Shown here piece by piece: positions 36,568-46,658 of a stretch of 64,000 bases of DNA. The DNA is from CAWGCA01 sp963820955 (GTDB lineage: Bacteria; Pseudomonadota; Gammaproteobacteria; Chromatiales; Chromatiaceae): assembly GCA_963820955.1 (NCBI GenBank), contig CAWGCA010000024.1, forward strand, positions 69,167-133,166, in the 5' to 3' direction. Below the pieces are notes generated by a model. The model had not been told where the DNA came from and made no database searches. It saw only the letters and a list, made by a program, of their open reading frames with translations. Made by a program: the position numbers and the translations under genes. Numbering within the stretch: the stretch's first letter is position 1; the number at the start of each line of letters is the position of its first letter.

Positions 36568-39500
36568 ATGATGCACGAAACACAGATGGCTCTGCGCATT
36601 GCCTTTACTTCTCATACCACGGGACAGCCGGTGATCGGTCTCTATCGATTTGTATTCTGCACCCTGCTGTTCGCGGGATTCCTATTTCTTCCAGCAACGT
36701 CGGCGGCGCCGGGAGGGATTCAGGAGATAGCCGCTGACAACGCCGTCATCAGCAGCCCGCAAGCCACGCTGGCAAGCCTGTTGCGTCTGACTGATGCGTT
36801 TCATGAACTGGTCCAAGAGGAGGGCTTTACCCGCGAGAATCAGGGGCGGGTAAGAAATATCTACCAGCAGGTCGAAAAACTTTTCGATCTGCGAGAGGTT
36901 CCACCAAAGTACCAGCGACATGTGGCAGTCGAGACCGCCGTATATCTGCGCGAGGCGCTTGCACGTTTTCCTGTACCATCCCTGGACCAGGTGCCCGACG
37001 AAGATCGGATGCTGGCATGGATCAAGGATGGCAAGGCTGCACTCTACCGGTTGCCAGACACGCCGGTGGTTATCGCTAAGACCAATGAGGGGATTTACCA
37101 GGGCCGCTATCAGATCACCTCGGCAACGGTGGCCGAGGCGAGGAACTGGTATGAGGTGGCCGAAGCCTATCCTTATCAGGAAGGACAGAATTACATCGCG
37201 GGTCTGTATGATGAATACTTCCTGACGCCAGGTCCGCTGATCCCTGTCGAGTTGATTCGCGCGCTGCCCGACTGGATGCAGAACCAGTATCTGGACCAGA
37301 CCGTATGGCAATGGGTGCTGTTGATCGCGACTGTTCTGATCCTGGTCGGCGTGGTTCTGCTGCTGCATGCGCTGGTTAAGCGTTTGACCAGGGCCATGAA
37401 CCGATGGTGGACAAACTTGATGTATGTGCTGTGGTCGGTCGCCGTGATCTACCTCATTGTCGGGGCACGTTTCTTGCTGGACAAGCAGGTCATACTTTCC
37501 GGTGAGGTGCTTCAGGACGTCCTGTTTGTTGCAAAGCTCCTTATCCTGGCAGCCGTCGTCTCTCTTATCGTGCGTCTCGGTGGTGTACTGACCGAAACCA
37601 TACTGACTGTCCGGCACTTTGAAAAGCGGCAGATCGACCAGCAACTGGTTAGGTTGGGTATCCGTATGCTCATTGTCCTGGTCGCCATTATTGTTGTTAT
37701 CGAGGGCATGCAGCAGATCGGGTTCTCTCTGGCCACTTTGGTGGCGGGGGCGGGGGTCACAGGCCTGGCAATCGCCCTGGCGGCACAGGATACCCTGAAG
37801 AACGTCTTCGGCGGCCTGCTGCTGGCAATGGACCGGCCGTTCGAGGTTGGCCAGCGGGTACGGATGAAGGGTTACGAAGGCTTCATCAAGGAGGTTGGGC
37901 TGCGCTCAACCAAGGTTCGCACGATCATGGGCCACGAAATCATCATTCCAAACGATGAGGCCGCCAGGATAGAAGTCGAAAATATCGGCCGCCGTCCCAA
38001 CATCCGCCGAGACATGAACGTCACCATCACTTACGACACACCACCGGATAAGATAGCACGTGCTGTGGAGATCCTGCGGGAGATCCTCGCTTTGCCAGAA
38101 GTGTCATCGGAAGAAGCGGCTGCCCTGGCAGGAGATGCCAATACACCGCACCCTAATGAGGCTATCAACCGCCCCGGTTTTCTGCCCCGAGTCATTTTTA
38201 ATGAGCTCAACGCGGACTCATTGAACCTGCTGGTCGTTTACTGGTTTCATCCGCCGGATCTTTGGAAAAGCAGGGAGTTTGCCCATCGAGTCAACATGCA
38301 GATCATGGAGCGTTTCAACGCCGAGGGTATAGATTTTGCGTTTCCCTCCCAGACCATGTACCTGGCCGGCGACAGAAAGCGGCGTGCGCCGTGCAAAGGC
38401 GGCGTTTTCCCAGTGGGTGAAAATCCCACCCGGCAATTTCGCTCCAGCCGGAAGCAATCGGAGCAGTTATGGAGGTAACGAGATAACTGAAGCTTCTGAT
38501 GTAACGGATCACCTTGGGTGATCCAGCGAGTGTGCAGGCCGTAACGCGAGTGAACACTGAGCAAGCCTCGAAAATGTCGATGCACAGGCCGACCCGACCG
38601 CCGTTTCGGGGAAGGCTGATATGACTGGGGTAATGAGCGAAGTAGTACCCTCAGTCACTGTGCCGGGGTAGTGGTGACAGCATGTACACAAAGGGAGACG
38701 CGCGCAACACGGGAAGCCCCTTGGCGTGGTGCAGGAATAACCAACCGGACGCCCGTGAGGGACAGGCCGGGCGCCTTGGGGTGGCGGAGAGGTTCGTAGT
38801 ACCGGGGAAGCCGGGTAATGCCGGTGGAGGAAAGGGACCTCAGTTCAAGACAAACGCAGGACGTAGGAAAGGACAGGAGATTGGGTAACCTATCAACTCC
38901 GAGAAGTGTTCAGAAACTGCAGAAGGCGTTACACGCGAAAGCGAAGGCAGAGCCGAGCTATCGCTTCTACGCCCTGTACGACAAGATTTACCGGGGAGAT
39001 ATCCTGGCGCATGCCTATGCCCAGTGCCGCTCGAACAAGGGTGCACCGGGTGTAGACCAGCAGGACTTCACGGACGTCGAGGCGTACGGGGTTGAGCGGT
39101 GGCTGGGTGAACTGGCGCTTGCGCTCAGAGAGGAGACGTATCGACCGGAACCGATCAGACGAGTGTATATTCCCAAGGCCAATGGCCAGCTCAGGCCGCT
39201 GGGTATCTCGACCCTGCGGGATCGGGTCTGCATGACCGCAGCGATGCGGGTGCTGGAGCCGATTTTCGAAGCCGACCTGCCACCCGAGCAGTATGCCTAC
39301 CGTCCGGGCCGCAATGCCCAGCAGGCGGTAGTAGAGGTGGACAAGACGCTGTTCCGTGGTCACCCGGACGTCGTAGACGCTGATCTCTCGGACTACTTCG
39401 GGAGCATTCCGCACGCCGACTTGCTGAAGTCAGTGGCTCGCCGCATTGTTGATCGGCGGGTGCTGAAGCTGATCAAGCAGTGGCTGGAGTGTCCCGTGGA

Positions 39501-40565
39501 AGAAGCCGATAAACGAGGCCGGAAGACGCGGACGACGGAGGCCAAAGACAGCCGGTGCGGTATATCCACAGGGATCTCCCATCTCACCACTACTGGCGAA
39601 TCTGTACATGCGCCGGTTCGTGTTGGCATGGAAGAAGCTCGGGTTGGAGCAAAGCCTTGGCAGCCGGATCGTGACCTATGCGGATGACCTGGTGATCCTG
39701 TGCAGACGAGGCAGGGCCGAGGAGGCCTTGCGGAGAATGCGCGAGATCATGGGTAAGCTGAAGCTCACGGTCAACGAGGAGAAGACACGAATCTGTAAAG
39801 TACCGGACGAGACGTTTGAGTTTCTGGGCTACACTTTTGGGCGGATGTATTCGCCGCGCACGGGACTGGCTCGACTGGGTTACCGGCCGTCGAAGAAGAG
39901 CATAAGAGGCGTGATCGAGAAGATTCACGTTCTTACCGCCCGTAAGATGACATGGCAAGAGACCACAGCGTTGGTGGGCAAGTTGAACCGCATGCTACGG
40001 GGCTGGGCGAACTACTTTCAAGTAGGTACCGTCAGCCATGCGTATCGTGCGATCGACTGCTACACGGCGATGCGGTTGCGTCGGTGGTTACGCAAGAAGC
40101 ACAAGGTCAGATGTAGTGGGGGCATGGCTTATCCTGACGTGCACCTCTACGAGACGTTACACCTCGTACGTCTGTCTGGGCCCTTAACGTAACGTGCCGT
40201 GGGCGAAGGCGTGAGGTCTTGTCCGAGAGCCGGATGCGAGGAAATCCGCACGTCCGGTTCGATGAGGAGGGTGTGGAAACGGAGTGATGGTACAGCTATT
40301 GAGGCACCGCCGGACGAAAGGGGCGGCAACAGATAGGCTGAGCCTTAGACCACCGCGCCACATCCTTACTCTACCGCTTAATCTAGGTCAGCAACCACCG
40401 GTACCGGTCGAGGGAGAGACCGCCCCTGTCGTCACTACCGGGTCTTCTTCCGCCGGCACTGCGGGGACACCTGAGCCACCGAAGAGCAGACGAGCGATGA
40501 AATATGCATCAATAGAAGAAGGGGAGCTGCACGGCGAGGAGGAAGACAGCGATGCAACAAGTTAG
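36568..40565 (+). CDS. MscS-family mechanosensitive channel, coding sequence interrupted by a group II intron (exons 36568-38383 and 40375-40565)
   Basis: Exon 1 gives a signal-like N terminus, a periplasmic helical domain, several membrane helices and the MscS core: LVAGAGVTGLAIALAAQDTLKN (pore helix) and MDRPFEVGQRVRMKG (beta domain), then NVTITYDT and FAFPSQTMYLAGDRKR at the end of the cytoplasmic vestibule. At 38384 the intron begins. If it is removed to 40374, the split codon C|CG is restored and the frame continues as DRKRPLNLGQQ, followed by about 60 hydrophilic residues to the TAG stop at 40563-40565. Unspliced, the protein would end at 38478 with 31 foreign residues and lack only the tail. 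The spliced protein is about 668 residues. Sits on the plus strand between minus-strand genes. Confidence 0.85.
38384..40374 (+). mobile_element. Group II intron inserted in mscS gene
   Basis: A 1991-nt intron. The 5' end reads GTGCG, the group II consensus. Domain V is at 40227-40260 (gagccggatgcgaggaaa..ccggttc), a 34-nt hairpin with the AGC triad and GAAA-type loop. Domain VI starts gatgaggagggtgtgg and closes ccacatccttActctac with a bulged A at 40368, and the intron ends in AC. The exons join in frame, an independent confirmation of both boundaries. A reverse transcriptase ORF lies in domain IV. Confidence 0.85.
38881..40192 (+). pseudogene. ltrA: Group II intron reverse transcriptase/maturase, frameshifted
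   Basis: Intron-encoded RT, starting at TTG 38881 (GGAAAGG upstream; product begins MGNLSTPRSVQKLQ). The fingers contain GAPGVDQQDF and VYIPKANGQLRPLGIST; the first YRPGRNAQQA block is intact. One surplus base at 39561-39566 breaks the frame just before the PQGS motif, which reads correctly in the next frame. The second part carries YADDLVIL (catalytic Asp pair), FLGYTFGR, and the thumb/maturase X region LNRMLRGWANYF, ending at 40192. No HNH endonuclease domain follows, so retrohoming would use an endonuclease-independent route. Total length about 436 codons. Confidence 0.85.
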
Positions 40566-40601
40566 TGGTTGTCGCTGCCCTCAAGTGGGGATGTCAGGGT
40601 T

Positions 40602-40634
40602 GCAGGGTGCACCCCATCTTGGGGTACACCCTGC
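40602..40634. terminator. Strong hairpin between convergent genes
   Basis: GCAGGGTGCACCCC / GGGGTACACCCTGC with a 4-5 base loop, a 14-bp stem with one mismatch, sits between the mscS stop (40565) and the convergent gene end (40657). An A6 run follows on the plus strand and no U-run follows in either direction, so it is not a standard intrinsic terminator, though position fits a bidirectional one. Confidence 0.45.
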
Positions 40635-40656
40635 AAAAAACCCAAGGCGGGTGAGA

Positions 40657-41085
40657 CTACTGCACGATCTCCACGCCGAGGACGTGGTGGCTCCAGTATT
40701 TCCACTTGCCATCTTCCTGATGGAAAACCGCAATCGTGTCGAGGATGTTAGCCGCGAACGGCTGCCCCGACTGATCCACTGTCTTCAGCTTCACCCGGGC
40801 AACCGCAAACTCGTCGTCGTGACCAATGTAGTGAAGGCTGGCCAGCTCGGTGCGCGGATCCCGGGTGCCGAACTGGTCAGGCAGCGCCTGCTGCATCCGG
40901 GTGTATGCAGGGGACTTGGTGTGAACGGACTGCAAGGTGGCGGAGACATCCTCCCGGTTGTAAGCCGACAGGCTATTCTCCACGATCTGACTCAAAGTGG
41001 CGGTCAGATCATCATCGGCCGCACTGACCGCACCGGCGGCCATTGAGAACAGCAAAATGCTTATGATGCACAGGCTCTGCTTCAT
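40657..41085 (-). CDS. Exported SnoaL/NTF2-like protein
   Basis: A 142-residue protein with a clean signal peptide (SILLFSMAAGAVSAA) and a mature NTF2-like/SnoaL-like domain (SLSAYNREDVSATLQSVHT, DDEFAVARVKLKT, DTIAVFHQEDGKWKYWSHH). This small fold binds ligands or acts as an enzyme; function unassignable here. AGAGGAT lies upstream of the ATG. 24 bp after the glycine-zipper lipoprotein gene on the same strand, probably one operon. Confidence 0.75.
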   Translation of the reverse strand: MKQSLCIISILLFSMAAGAVSAADDDLTATLSQIVENSLSAYNREDVSATLQSVHTKSPAYTRMQQALPDQFGTRDPRTELASLHYIGHDDEFAVARVKLKTVDQSGQPFAANILDTIAVFHQEDGKWKYWSHHVLGVEIVQ

Positions 41086-41109
41086 GCTGAATATCCTCTA
41101 CCTCTGACG

Positions 41110-41523
41110 CTAATTGAGTACGTTGTGACCGCGTTGGCGCATACAGTTGTTGAACGCCCGCTGGAACGCAGCATCGGTCTGGGAAGCACTGCTGGCACCA
41201 CCCGCCAAGGCACCGGTGACCGCGCCCAAGGCGGCTCCTCTTCCGAGGCTGCTGCGGCTTCCCCCAAGAATACCGCCTATCGCCGCGCCGCCGGCCGCCC
41301 CGAGCAGACCACCCGATACCGCGCCCGAGGTCGTCTGCTCACTGGTGGAGCCTGACGCCCGCATCGCAAGGGATCGGCACTCCTCCGTATCCCGTGACAG
41401 AAACTGGGCTTGAGAGTTTCCGTAGGTATCTACCGTCGGCGTCCACTGGGTCTGAGACGCCGTGGTCATACAGCCGGTCAGCGGTGCGATACCGACCAAT
41501 AAGACAAGCAGTTGTCGCTTCAC
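41110..41523 (-). CDS. Glycine-zipper lipoprotein
   Basis: A 137-residue lipoprotein (lipobox LTGCM, Cys 18) with a glycine-zipper segment at about 67-110 (GGLLGAAGGAAIGGILGG and GAALGAVTGALAGG), then a Cys-bearing tail. Such proteins (YMGG/SlyB/OmpA-linked types) sit in the outer membrane. GTG start at 41523 with GGAG about 10 bp upstream. Two Cys outside the lipobox may form a disulfide. Confidence 0.8.
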   Translation of the reverse strand: MKRQLLVLLVGIAPLTGCMTTASQTQWTPTVDTYGNSQAQFLSRDTEECRSLAMRASGSTSEQTTSGAVSGGLLGAAGGAAIGGILGGSRSSLGRGAALGAVTGALAGGASSASQTDAAFQRAFNNCMRQRGHNVLN

Positions 41524-41798
41524 CCTTTAATCTCCTGTTGCTAAAGCTGCTCCGTCCACCATACTAAAATTCTTTACACGGAGCAGTACAAACGTAAAGA
41601 CCACGATAATCACAGAATTTCGAATACCATAGATTCTTTTTGTGCTCAAATCAACCAGCCTTGGCTTGGGATATATAAGACGTATCTGCGTCTCGATTGG
41701 GAGGGGATTATTCCAGTTAACCGGTGGAAATTTGTGTCTTCTCGTGAACAATTAGAGCCTGTGTTAGGCTCGGGATATACGACAGTGGAGATGCCTGA

Positions 41799-42146
41799 AT
41801 GTGGAGATTGCTACCCGTCTTTTTACTGGTTTCATGCGCTGCCGTTGATCAACAAGAGTTGGCCAGCGACGAAAATCAGAGCGAACAGGGCCGTATCGTT
41901 CGGCAGTTCCAATCGCCTTTGGACCCTGCCCCAGCGAGTGTTAATGGCCAATCGCCCAGACGGGCCTTCCAGGGAAACGGGGTGCAGGGATGGGTGGATG
42001 AAGCAGGTGCATGGCATATCCAGGGCGAGGTTCATCATCGCCGCTTGCGCTGTGCTGTCTACGAAACGGGAATACAGCTCGGCAAGGGAACCCAGGCAGC
42101 TCTGATGTCAAATGGTCGACCGGCGTTGAGTACGGGACCCGTTTAA
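41799..42146 (+). CDS. Predicted lipoprotein, unknown, possibly frameshifted at the end
   Basis: A 115-residue product with a lipobox-like LLVSCA. From about 42080 another frame (SSDVKWSTGVEYGTR) reads more like protein than the annotated end, so an indel near there is likely and the true protein may reach about 42200 or beyond. No family recognised. Just upstream of a broken alpha/beta hydrolase gene. Confidence 0.4.
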   Translation: MWRLLPVFLLVSCAAVDQQELASDENQSEQGRIVRQFQSPLDPAPASVNGQSPRRAFQGNGVQGWVDEAGAWHIQGEVHHRRLRCAVYETGIQLGKGTQAALMSNGRPALSTGPV

Positions 42147-42341
42147 GGCAATGCAACAGTGCCTCCGGCTGCATGGCGGTGGCGGGGATGTTCCGATATG
42201 GAGAGTCGGATGGGACAGATGAGCCTGTGTGCGTGTCCTCGTCCGTTGTGAGGGGACCTGCTGACCAGATGAGGCGAAGACCGAGTATTTGCCATCGAGT
42301 TCGGCGTCTCTTCTGACTCTCCTATTACTCTGGTCCTGTAC

Positions 42342-43417
42342 TTGCGAACGGGGAACAACCGAATGATCCGGCAGGCGATAACGATTCCGCATGAAACTGT
42401 GCAAGCCGGCGAGGGGAGGGACAAGGTCAGTGTCTTTTATCTGACCAATCGAAGACGCTACCGGGCCAGACCGGTAGCGGATACCTACAGCGGTGAGCGT
42501 GGGGAAGCCTCATTTCGGCCGCTGCGAGGTCGAGTTCACCCCGATTCCGATTATCAATCAGGTCGCTCCAAAATGCCCGTTTTACATCAAGCGGGAGACC
42601 AACAGGGTCTCTGCTGACAGGCCGAAAGATTCTGCCCTGTTCTGGATGCAGGTCCGTGCTGCGGTAGAGCAGATCAGCTCGGGTTCCCTGGTGCTGTTCG
42701 TGCACGGCTATAATTACGGGTTCGAGCGCACCTGCCGCATGGCGGCCGAAATGCAGCGCTCTCTGAAGGAAAAGCCACTGTCGTGGTATTCAGCTGGCCG
42801 TCCAACGCGCTAGCCTCCGACTATGTGCGCGACCAGGCGGATATGGAGTGGAGCGTGCCGGTACTGGCCGATTTCATCCGTCAGCTGGTATCGCATCGGC
42901 CAGGATAAGGTACAGGTCGTGGCCCATAGCCTGGGATCGCGTGGAGTCATTTTTGCGCTCCAGCGGTTGGGTGCTGAGCGGTGTTGAATCACCGGTGATC
43001 GATCAGCTCGTACTGATGGCGCCTGACTTTGATTCCCAGACCTTTATAGACCTGCTGCCGGGGCTCGCTCCCCTGGCTGGCGGTATTACCCTGTATGCCT
43101 CCGATAAGGATACCCCGCTCAAATTATCCCATCAGCTGAGCGGCTATCCGCGGTTGGGTGAAGCAGGGGAGTATTTGACCGTCATTGAGGCGATGGATAC
43201 GATCGATGTTTCATCGATCGGCCGTTATCAGATAACGGGTCACGAATACTTCTATTTTCATCCCCTGGTAACCGCTGATCTGGTGTCTCTGCTCGGCACC
43301 GGTGCGCAGCCGCGGAGCGGCCCGGGCTACAACCCAGACAGCGGAATGGTATCCGCTACTGGGAGCTCATTTCCGGAATGGGTCATGAAAATGGGGCAAG
43401 CCATCAGAGATAATTAA
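42342..43417 (+). pseudogene. DUF900-type alpha/beta hydrolase, shattered
   Basis: Five reading segments must be joined: DKVSVFYLTNRRRYRARP; GKPHFGRCEVEFTPIP..LFVHGYNYGFERT; TVVVFSWPSNALASDYV; QVVAHSLGSRGVI; and LVLMAPDFDSQTF to the stop at 43417. The changes fall near 42495, 42775, 42895 and 42975. HGYN, the nucleophile elbow AHSLGS and the strand LVLMAPDFD make an alpha/beta hydrolase of the COG4782/DUF900 kind. At least four indels in 500 bp argue for true decay or a poor consensus. A stop TGA and TAA are also met within the unshifted frames. Confidence 0.7.
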
Positions 43418-43459
43418 CCACAGAGGACGCAGAGGAACAGAAGGGCTCGAATGGCAACC

Positions 43460-43706
43460 TAAGGAACCACTGATATATTCCTACTCCGTCATCCCGGCGC
43501 AGGCCGGTATCCAGTAAACTATTGATCACTACTAAGGAAGCTCTGATCTATTCGTGTTCCGTCATCCCGGCGAAAGCCGGGATCCAGTAGCTCATTGATT
43601 ACTTTAAGATGGATTCCGTCCTTAGGTTTGTAAACGGTGCTTCCCTGCGCCACTGCTCCGGATCTACGCGGCGCTTCGTCCGGAATGACGAATAAGAGGT
43701 TCCCTA
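43460..43706. repeat. Two adjacent palindromic repeats (MITE/REP-like)
   Basis: First unit from 43460 (aaggaaccactgatatattcc.. gtcatcccggcgcaggcc); second 43534-43706, with ends aaggaagctctga and a matching inverted end agaggttcccta. Inside are ccggcgaaagccggg and tccgtccttaggtttgtaaacg, shared in opposite orientation with 46383-46658. Non-coding. Confidence 0.65.
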
Positions 43707-43793
43707 AGGTTGTCTTGAGTTTTTATAGATTCTCTGAGCCCCCTCTGGTGCAATGACTTTTTGCCCATTTGCGTTATTTTGTAGTCTCTGCCG

Positions 43794-44137
43794 TTCGCCG
43801 TGACCCTGGTCAGCAATGAGAATCCAGAGAGCACCCGGGTCGTCGCCCACCGCAAGTCCCCGTTCTCAGCGGAAGTGTCAGCTACCCAGGCGCTGGACCT
43901 TGCCTGGCCTATCGGTGTGATCTCCCTGTCCCATGTTGCCCTCCCTTTTCCTCCAGACGACCCGCTCTACGGTCAGCGACCCCCCCCGGCAACGAAGATG
44001 TCCTGTTTCTCGGGCAGATGGCCATACAGGGTGAGCGGGGACTGCTTAAGCTTTCCTCGGACTGGCTGCTGCGCCTGCGGTACAACCCGTTTTATGATTA
44101 TCTGGAACGGCGGGTGTTGGAGTGGGTGGAAAACTGA
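43794..44137 (+). pseudogene. C-terminal remnant of an alpha/beta-fold hydrolase
   Basis: Reads TLVSNENPESTRVVAHRK and ALDLAWPIGVISLSHVALPF, then a C9 run at 43980-43988 shifts the frame. It resumes as GNEDVLFLGQMAIQGERG and ends RYNPFYDYLERRVLEWVEN with a TGA at 44135-44137. The end resembles the C terminus of alpha/beta hydrolases. The N-terminal half is missing and upstream DNA is repeat, so this is probably a truncated copy. Confidence 0.5.
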
Positions 44138-44141
44138 CCCC

Positions 44142-45365
44142 TTAGGCTTCAAAGAACCCGCGGGTCTCGAAGGGTGCGGGGCCGAACCCCTTGCCATCGA
44201 TCCGTAGCGCGCGTTTCAGGGCGAAGTCGAACAACAGGGGATTGTGGCGGCGAATGGCGGAGAGCGCTTCGGCATCCGGTTCGGTAATGTAGCCGCGCCG
44301 CTGCAGCTGTTTGAGGGAGAATAAGGGCAATACGCCAGGCAGTGGATAGTCCGAACCGTTTACCAGGCGCGAGTGCCATTCATCGCGTTTGACTACCGTC
44401 TCCAGCGCCGGCCCGACGCGGTTGATCTGCGTGATGGCCGAGATATCGCCGAACAGCAGGCCATCGTATCTGGGCTCCTGCATCAACCGGGCAAAGAGTT
44501 CAAAGCTGGATACGCTGGGCCTGTTCGGCCCGGCGTCCAGATCGAGGCTGCGGCCCAGGGAGGCACAGTGGGCGACGATAACGCGCACGCCGCGATCCAG
44601 CGGTCGCCGCAGGCGCAGCGGATTCCCGTAGTCCTCCGTATTGCCACCCTGCACCGCAAGCTCGGCGCCGGCGTGTATCAACAAGGGGATATCGAGGGCG
44701 GCGGCAGCCTCGTAGAAGGGGTCACAAAGTTCTGAAGCCGGATCCATGCCCTGGGCCGCCGGAAGCCATTTAACGGCGCGTGCGCCATCGCGCGCCGCGT
44801 CTCGTAAAGCCGCAACGGCATCACGGCGATAGGGGTGAATCGACGCGATCCACTCAAAGCGGGCGGGGTATTGCCGGGCGATGGAAGCGGCGTAGGCGTC
44901 GGGGGTGTGAAAGGCACTCACCTCGAGGCGGCGTTCGCCTGCCTCGTCGTAGTGGTAATCGAATGCCAGCAGCATCAGTTTCACGCCTGGGGGGAACTGC
45001 TCAAGGAGCCAGATCAGGCGCACGACGTAATTACGGTCCGATTGGCCATCTTCAACAGTACAGCTCCCATTAAGATAGAAAGCCCGCTGCAACCATTGGA
45101 TGGGGTGTGCAGGGCTCAGCATCTGTGGGTTGATCCAGACCCCCGAGCCACTGTCGCCGACCCCGATGAGATGTACGTGAGAGTCCCAGCACCGCGTGGG
45201 ATCTATGTCCGCCCAGGCCGATTGGACCAGCGGGTGATCAAGCAGCGCTTGCGGTATGGGTTGGCCGGGGCAGGGATTCCAGATGCCGTCTTCCGGCCAG
45301 TATCGAAAACCGGCCCCGGCGAGACCGAGGGTAGCAAATCCAAGCAGGAAGTGACGGCGTTTCAT
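44142..45365 (-). CDS. Exported amidohydrolase-family metal-dependent hydrolase
   Basis: A 407-residue protein. The N terminus MKRRHFLLGFATLGLAGAGF is a Tat-like signal (RR at 3-4). TIM-barrel metal ligands are visible: DSHVHLIG (about 61-64), RAVKWLP (Lys), LIHAGAE (His), VIVAHCASLG (His), and VNGSDYPLPG (Asp). These match the amidohydrolase-2 group. The substrate is unknown. The neighbouring genes do not form a pathway, so no specific reaction is proposed. The stop lies 5 bp from the convergent hydrolase remnant. Confidence 0.85.
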   Translation of the reverse strand: MKRRHFLLGFATLGLAGAGFRYWPEDGIWNPCPGQPIPQALLDHPLVQSAWADIDPTRCWDSHVHLIGVGDSGSGVWINPQMLSPAHPIQWLQRAFYLNGSCTVEDGQSDRNYVVRLIWLLEQFPPGVKLMLLAFDYHYDEAGERRLEVSAFHTPDAYAASIARQYPARFEWIASIHPYRRDAVAALRDAARDGARAVKWLPAAQGMDPASELCDPFYEAAAALDIPLLIHAGAELAVQGGNTEDYGNPLRLRRPLDRGVRVIVAHCASLGRSLDLDAGPNRPSVSSFELFARLMQEPRYDGLLFGDISAITQINRVGPALETVVKRDEWHSRLVNGSDYPLPGVLPLFSLKQLQRRGYITEPDAEALSAIRRHNPLLFDFALKRALRIDGKGFGPAPFETRGFFEA

Positions 45366-45534
45366 CTCGTGATCAACTGCTATTATTGAGAATTGGTCAC
45401 ACTATAGCGTGTTATGGATGTGCATACAGCGCTTTGAACCACGGGATGTGGCGAAAATTTTATGGTTTCTCTGATTTATTCGAACAACTATTTTAGGGTG
45501 CACCGTGCGCGCCGGAAGGAGGCCCGGCGGTTGA

Positions 45535-46311
45535 TCAAAGAACGGGCTGCGGCAGCTGTTCGAGTATCAGCAGCAACGTGGTAAAGACCACCACACCGGC
45601 CAGAAACGGCCAGAAAGACCCGGTCTCTTCGATCGAAAGTTTCTCTCCAATGGTGACGATCAGCATGACTCCGGCCAGGAACGCATACCACAGCGCGACC
45701 ACGTTGGACGATACCTCGATTGAAACCCCTACTGCCCAACCGGCCACCAGGGCGATAGCCAGAACCCATCTGATCCATCGCTCATAAGCAGCCGCCCACT
45801 TTTTGTACAGGCCATGGTCGCTGACCAGAAAGAGTGTTCCCATGCCGAAGGTGATCAATGCCATGGAAAACAACCCGAAATGGAGGCGATTCACGATCAA
45901 GTAGCCGATCAGCATGCTATAGGCGCCATAACCAACGATGGTCGCAATCAGTGCTGTGTTATAATGCGGTGTTGAACTGGAATTCATCCCCTCGGTGCCA
46001 TAGGCAGCGATACGGGATATCCCGTAGTAGACCACCAACCCAACCATGGCAACCAGGTAGGCGTGGTGTTCGAGGAAGCCGCGTACACCGGTATCGATAC
46101 CGGCCATCAGGTCCTCCTGCTTCTCTGCGAGCTTGGGCAGGATACGCAGCAGGACATAGGCGAGGGAAGCGCCTGCCCCCAGGGAAAGCAGCGCGTTTCG
46201 GGAACGAGCATCGAGATGACGCAGTTCCTTCACGAAGAGATGGACCAGCGCCAGGAGCAAGATAGCGATCAGAGAAGAGACTGCGTTGGATTCGAATATG
46301 GCGAAAGTCAA
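45535..46311 (-). CDS. Multi-pass membrane protein, weakly ZIP-like
   Basis: A 258-residue protein with about eight membrane helices. LGAGASLAYVLLRILPKL resembles the start of a ZIP-type helix (G-x-x-L..L-L-P), and a His-poor loop separates halves. I do not see the full ZIP metal motif HNxxD, so metal transport is not asserted. Lone gene between the amidohydrolase and a repeat tract. Confidence 0.65.
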   Translation of the reverse strand: MTFAIFESNAVSSLIAILLLALVHLFVKELRHLDARSRNALLSLGAGASLAYVLLRILPKLAEKQEDLMAGIDTGVRGFLEHHAYLVAMVGLVVYYGISRIAAYGTEGMNSSSTPHYNTALIATIVGYGAYSMLIGYLIVNRLHFGLFSMALITFGMGTLFLVSDHGLYKKWAAAYERWIRWVLAIALVAGWAVGVSIEVSSNVVALWYAFLAGVMLIVTIGEKLSIEETGSFWPFLAGVVVFTTLLLILEQLPQPVL

Positions 46312-46382
46312 TTTATCGGACTCAAATTTGGTCGCACGGAGATCAGTGGTCTAATCGCATTAAGGACAATGGCGCTTACTTA

Positions 46383-46658
46383 AGCCAAGAAACCCGTCAT
46401 TCCGGGCGGAACGAAGTGGAGACCCGGAGCAGTGGTGCAGGGAAGCACCGTTCACGAACCTAAGGATGGAATCTAGATTGCTCAAATTTCTCACATTCTG
46501 GATTCCCACTACCGGATCAAGTCCAGCACAGGCTCGGCGGGAATGACGCTATTACCAGTCATTTTGGCTTAAGTCAGTGCCATTCATCTTAAAGTAATCA
46601 TTGAGCTACTGGATCCCGGCCTGCGCCGGGATGACAGAGTAGGAATAAATCAGAGGTC
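46383..46658. repeat. Palindromic repeat tract (same family as 43460-43706, inverted)
   Basis: Contains gggaagcaccgttcacgaacctaagg and aagtaatcattgagctactggatcccgg, each the reverse complement of parts of 43534-43640. The right end (aatcagaggt) supplies the stop codon region of the DUF2252 gene. Non-coding otherwise; together with its flanks it fills the gap 46312-46649. Confidence 0.65.
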
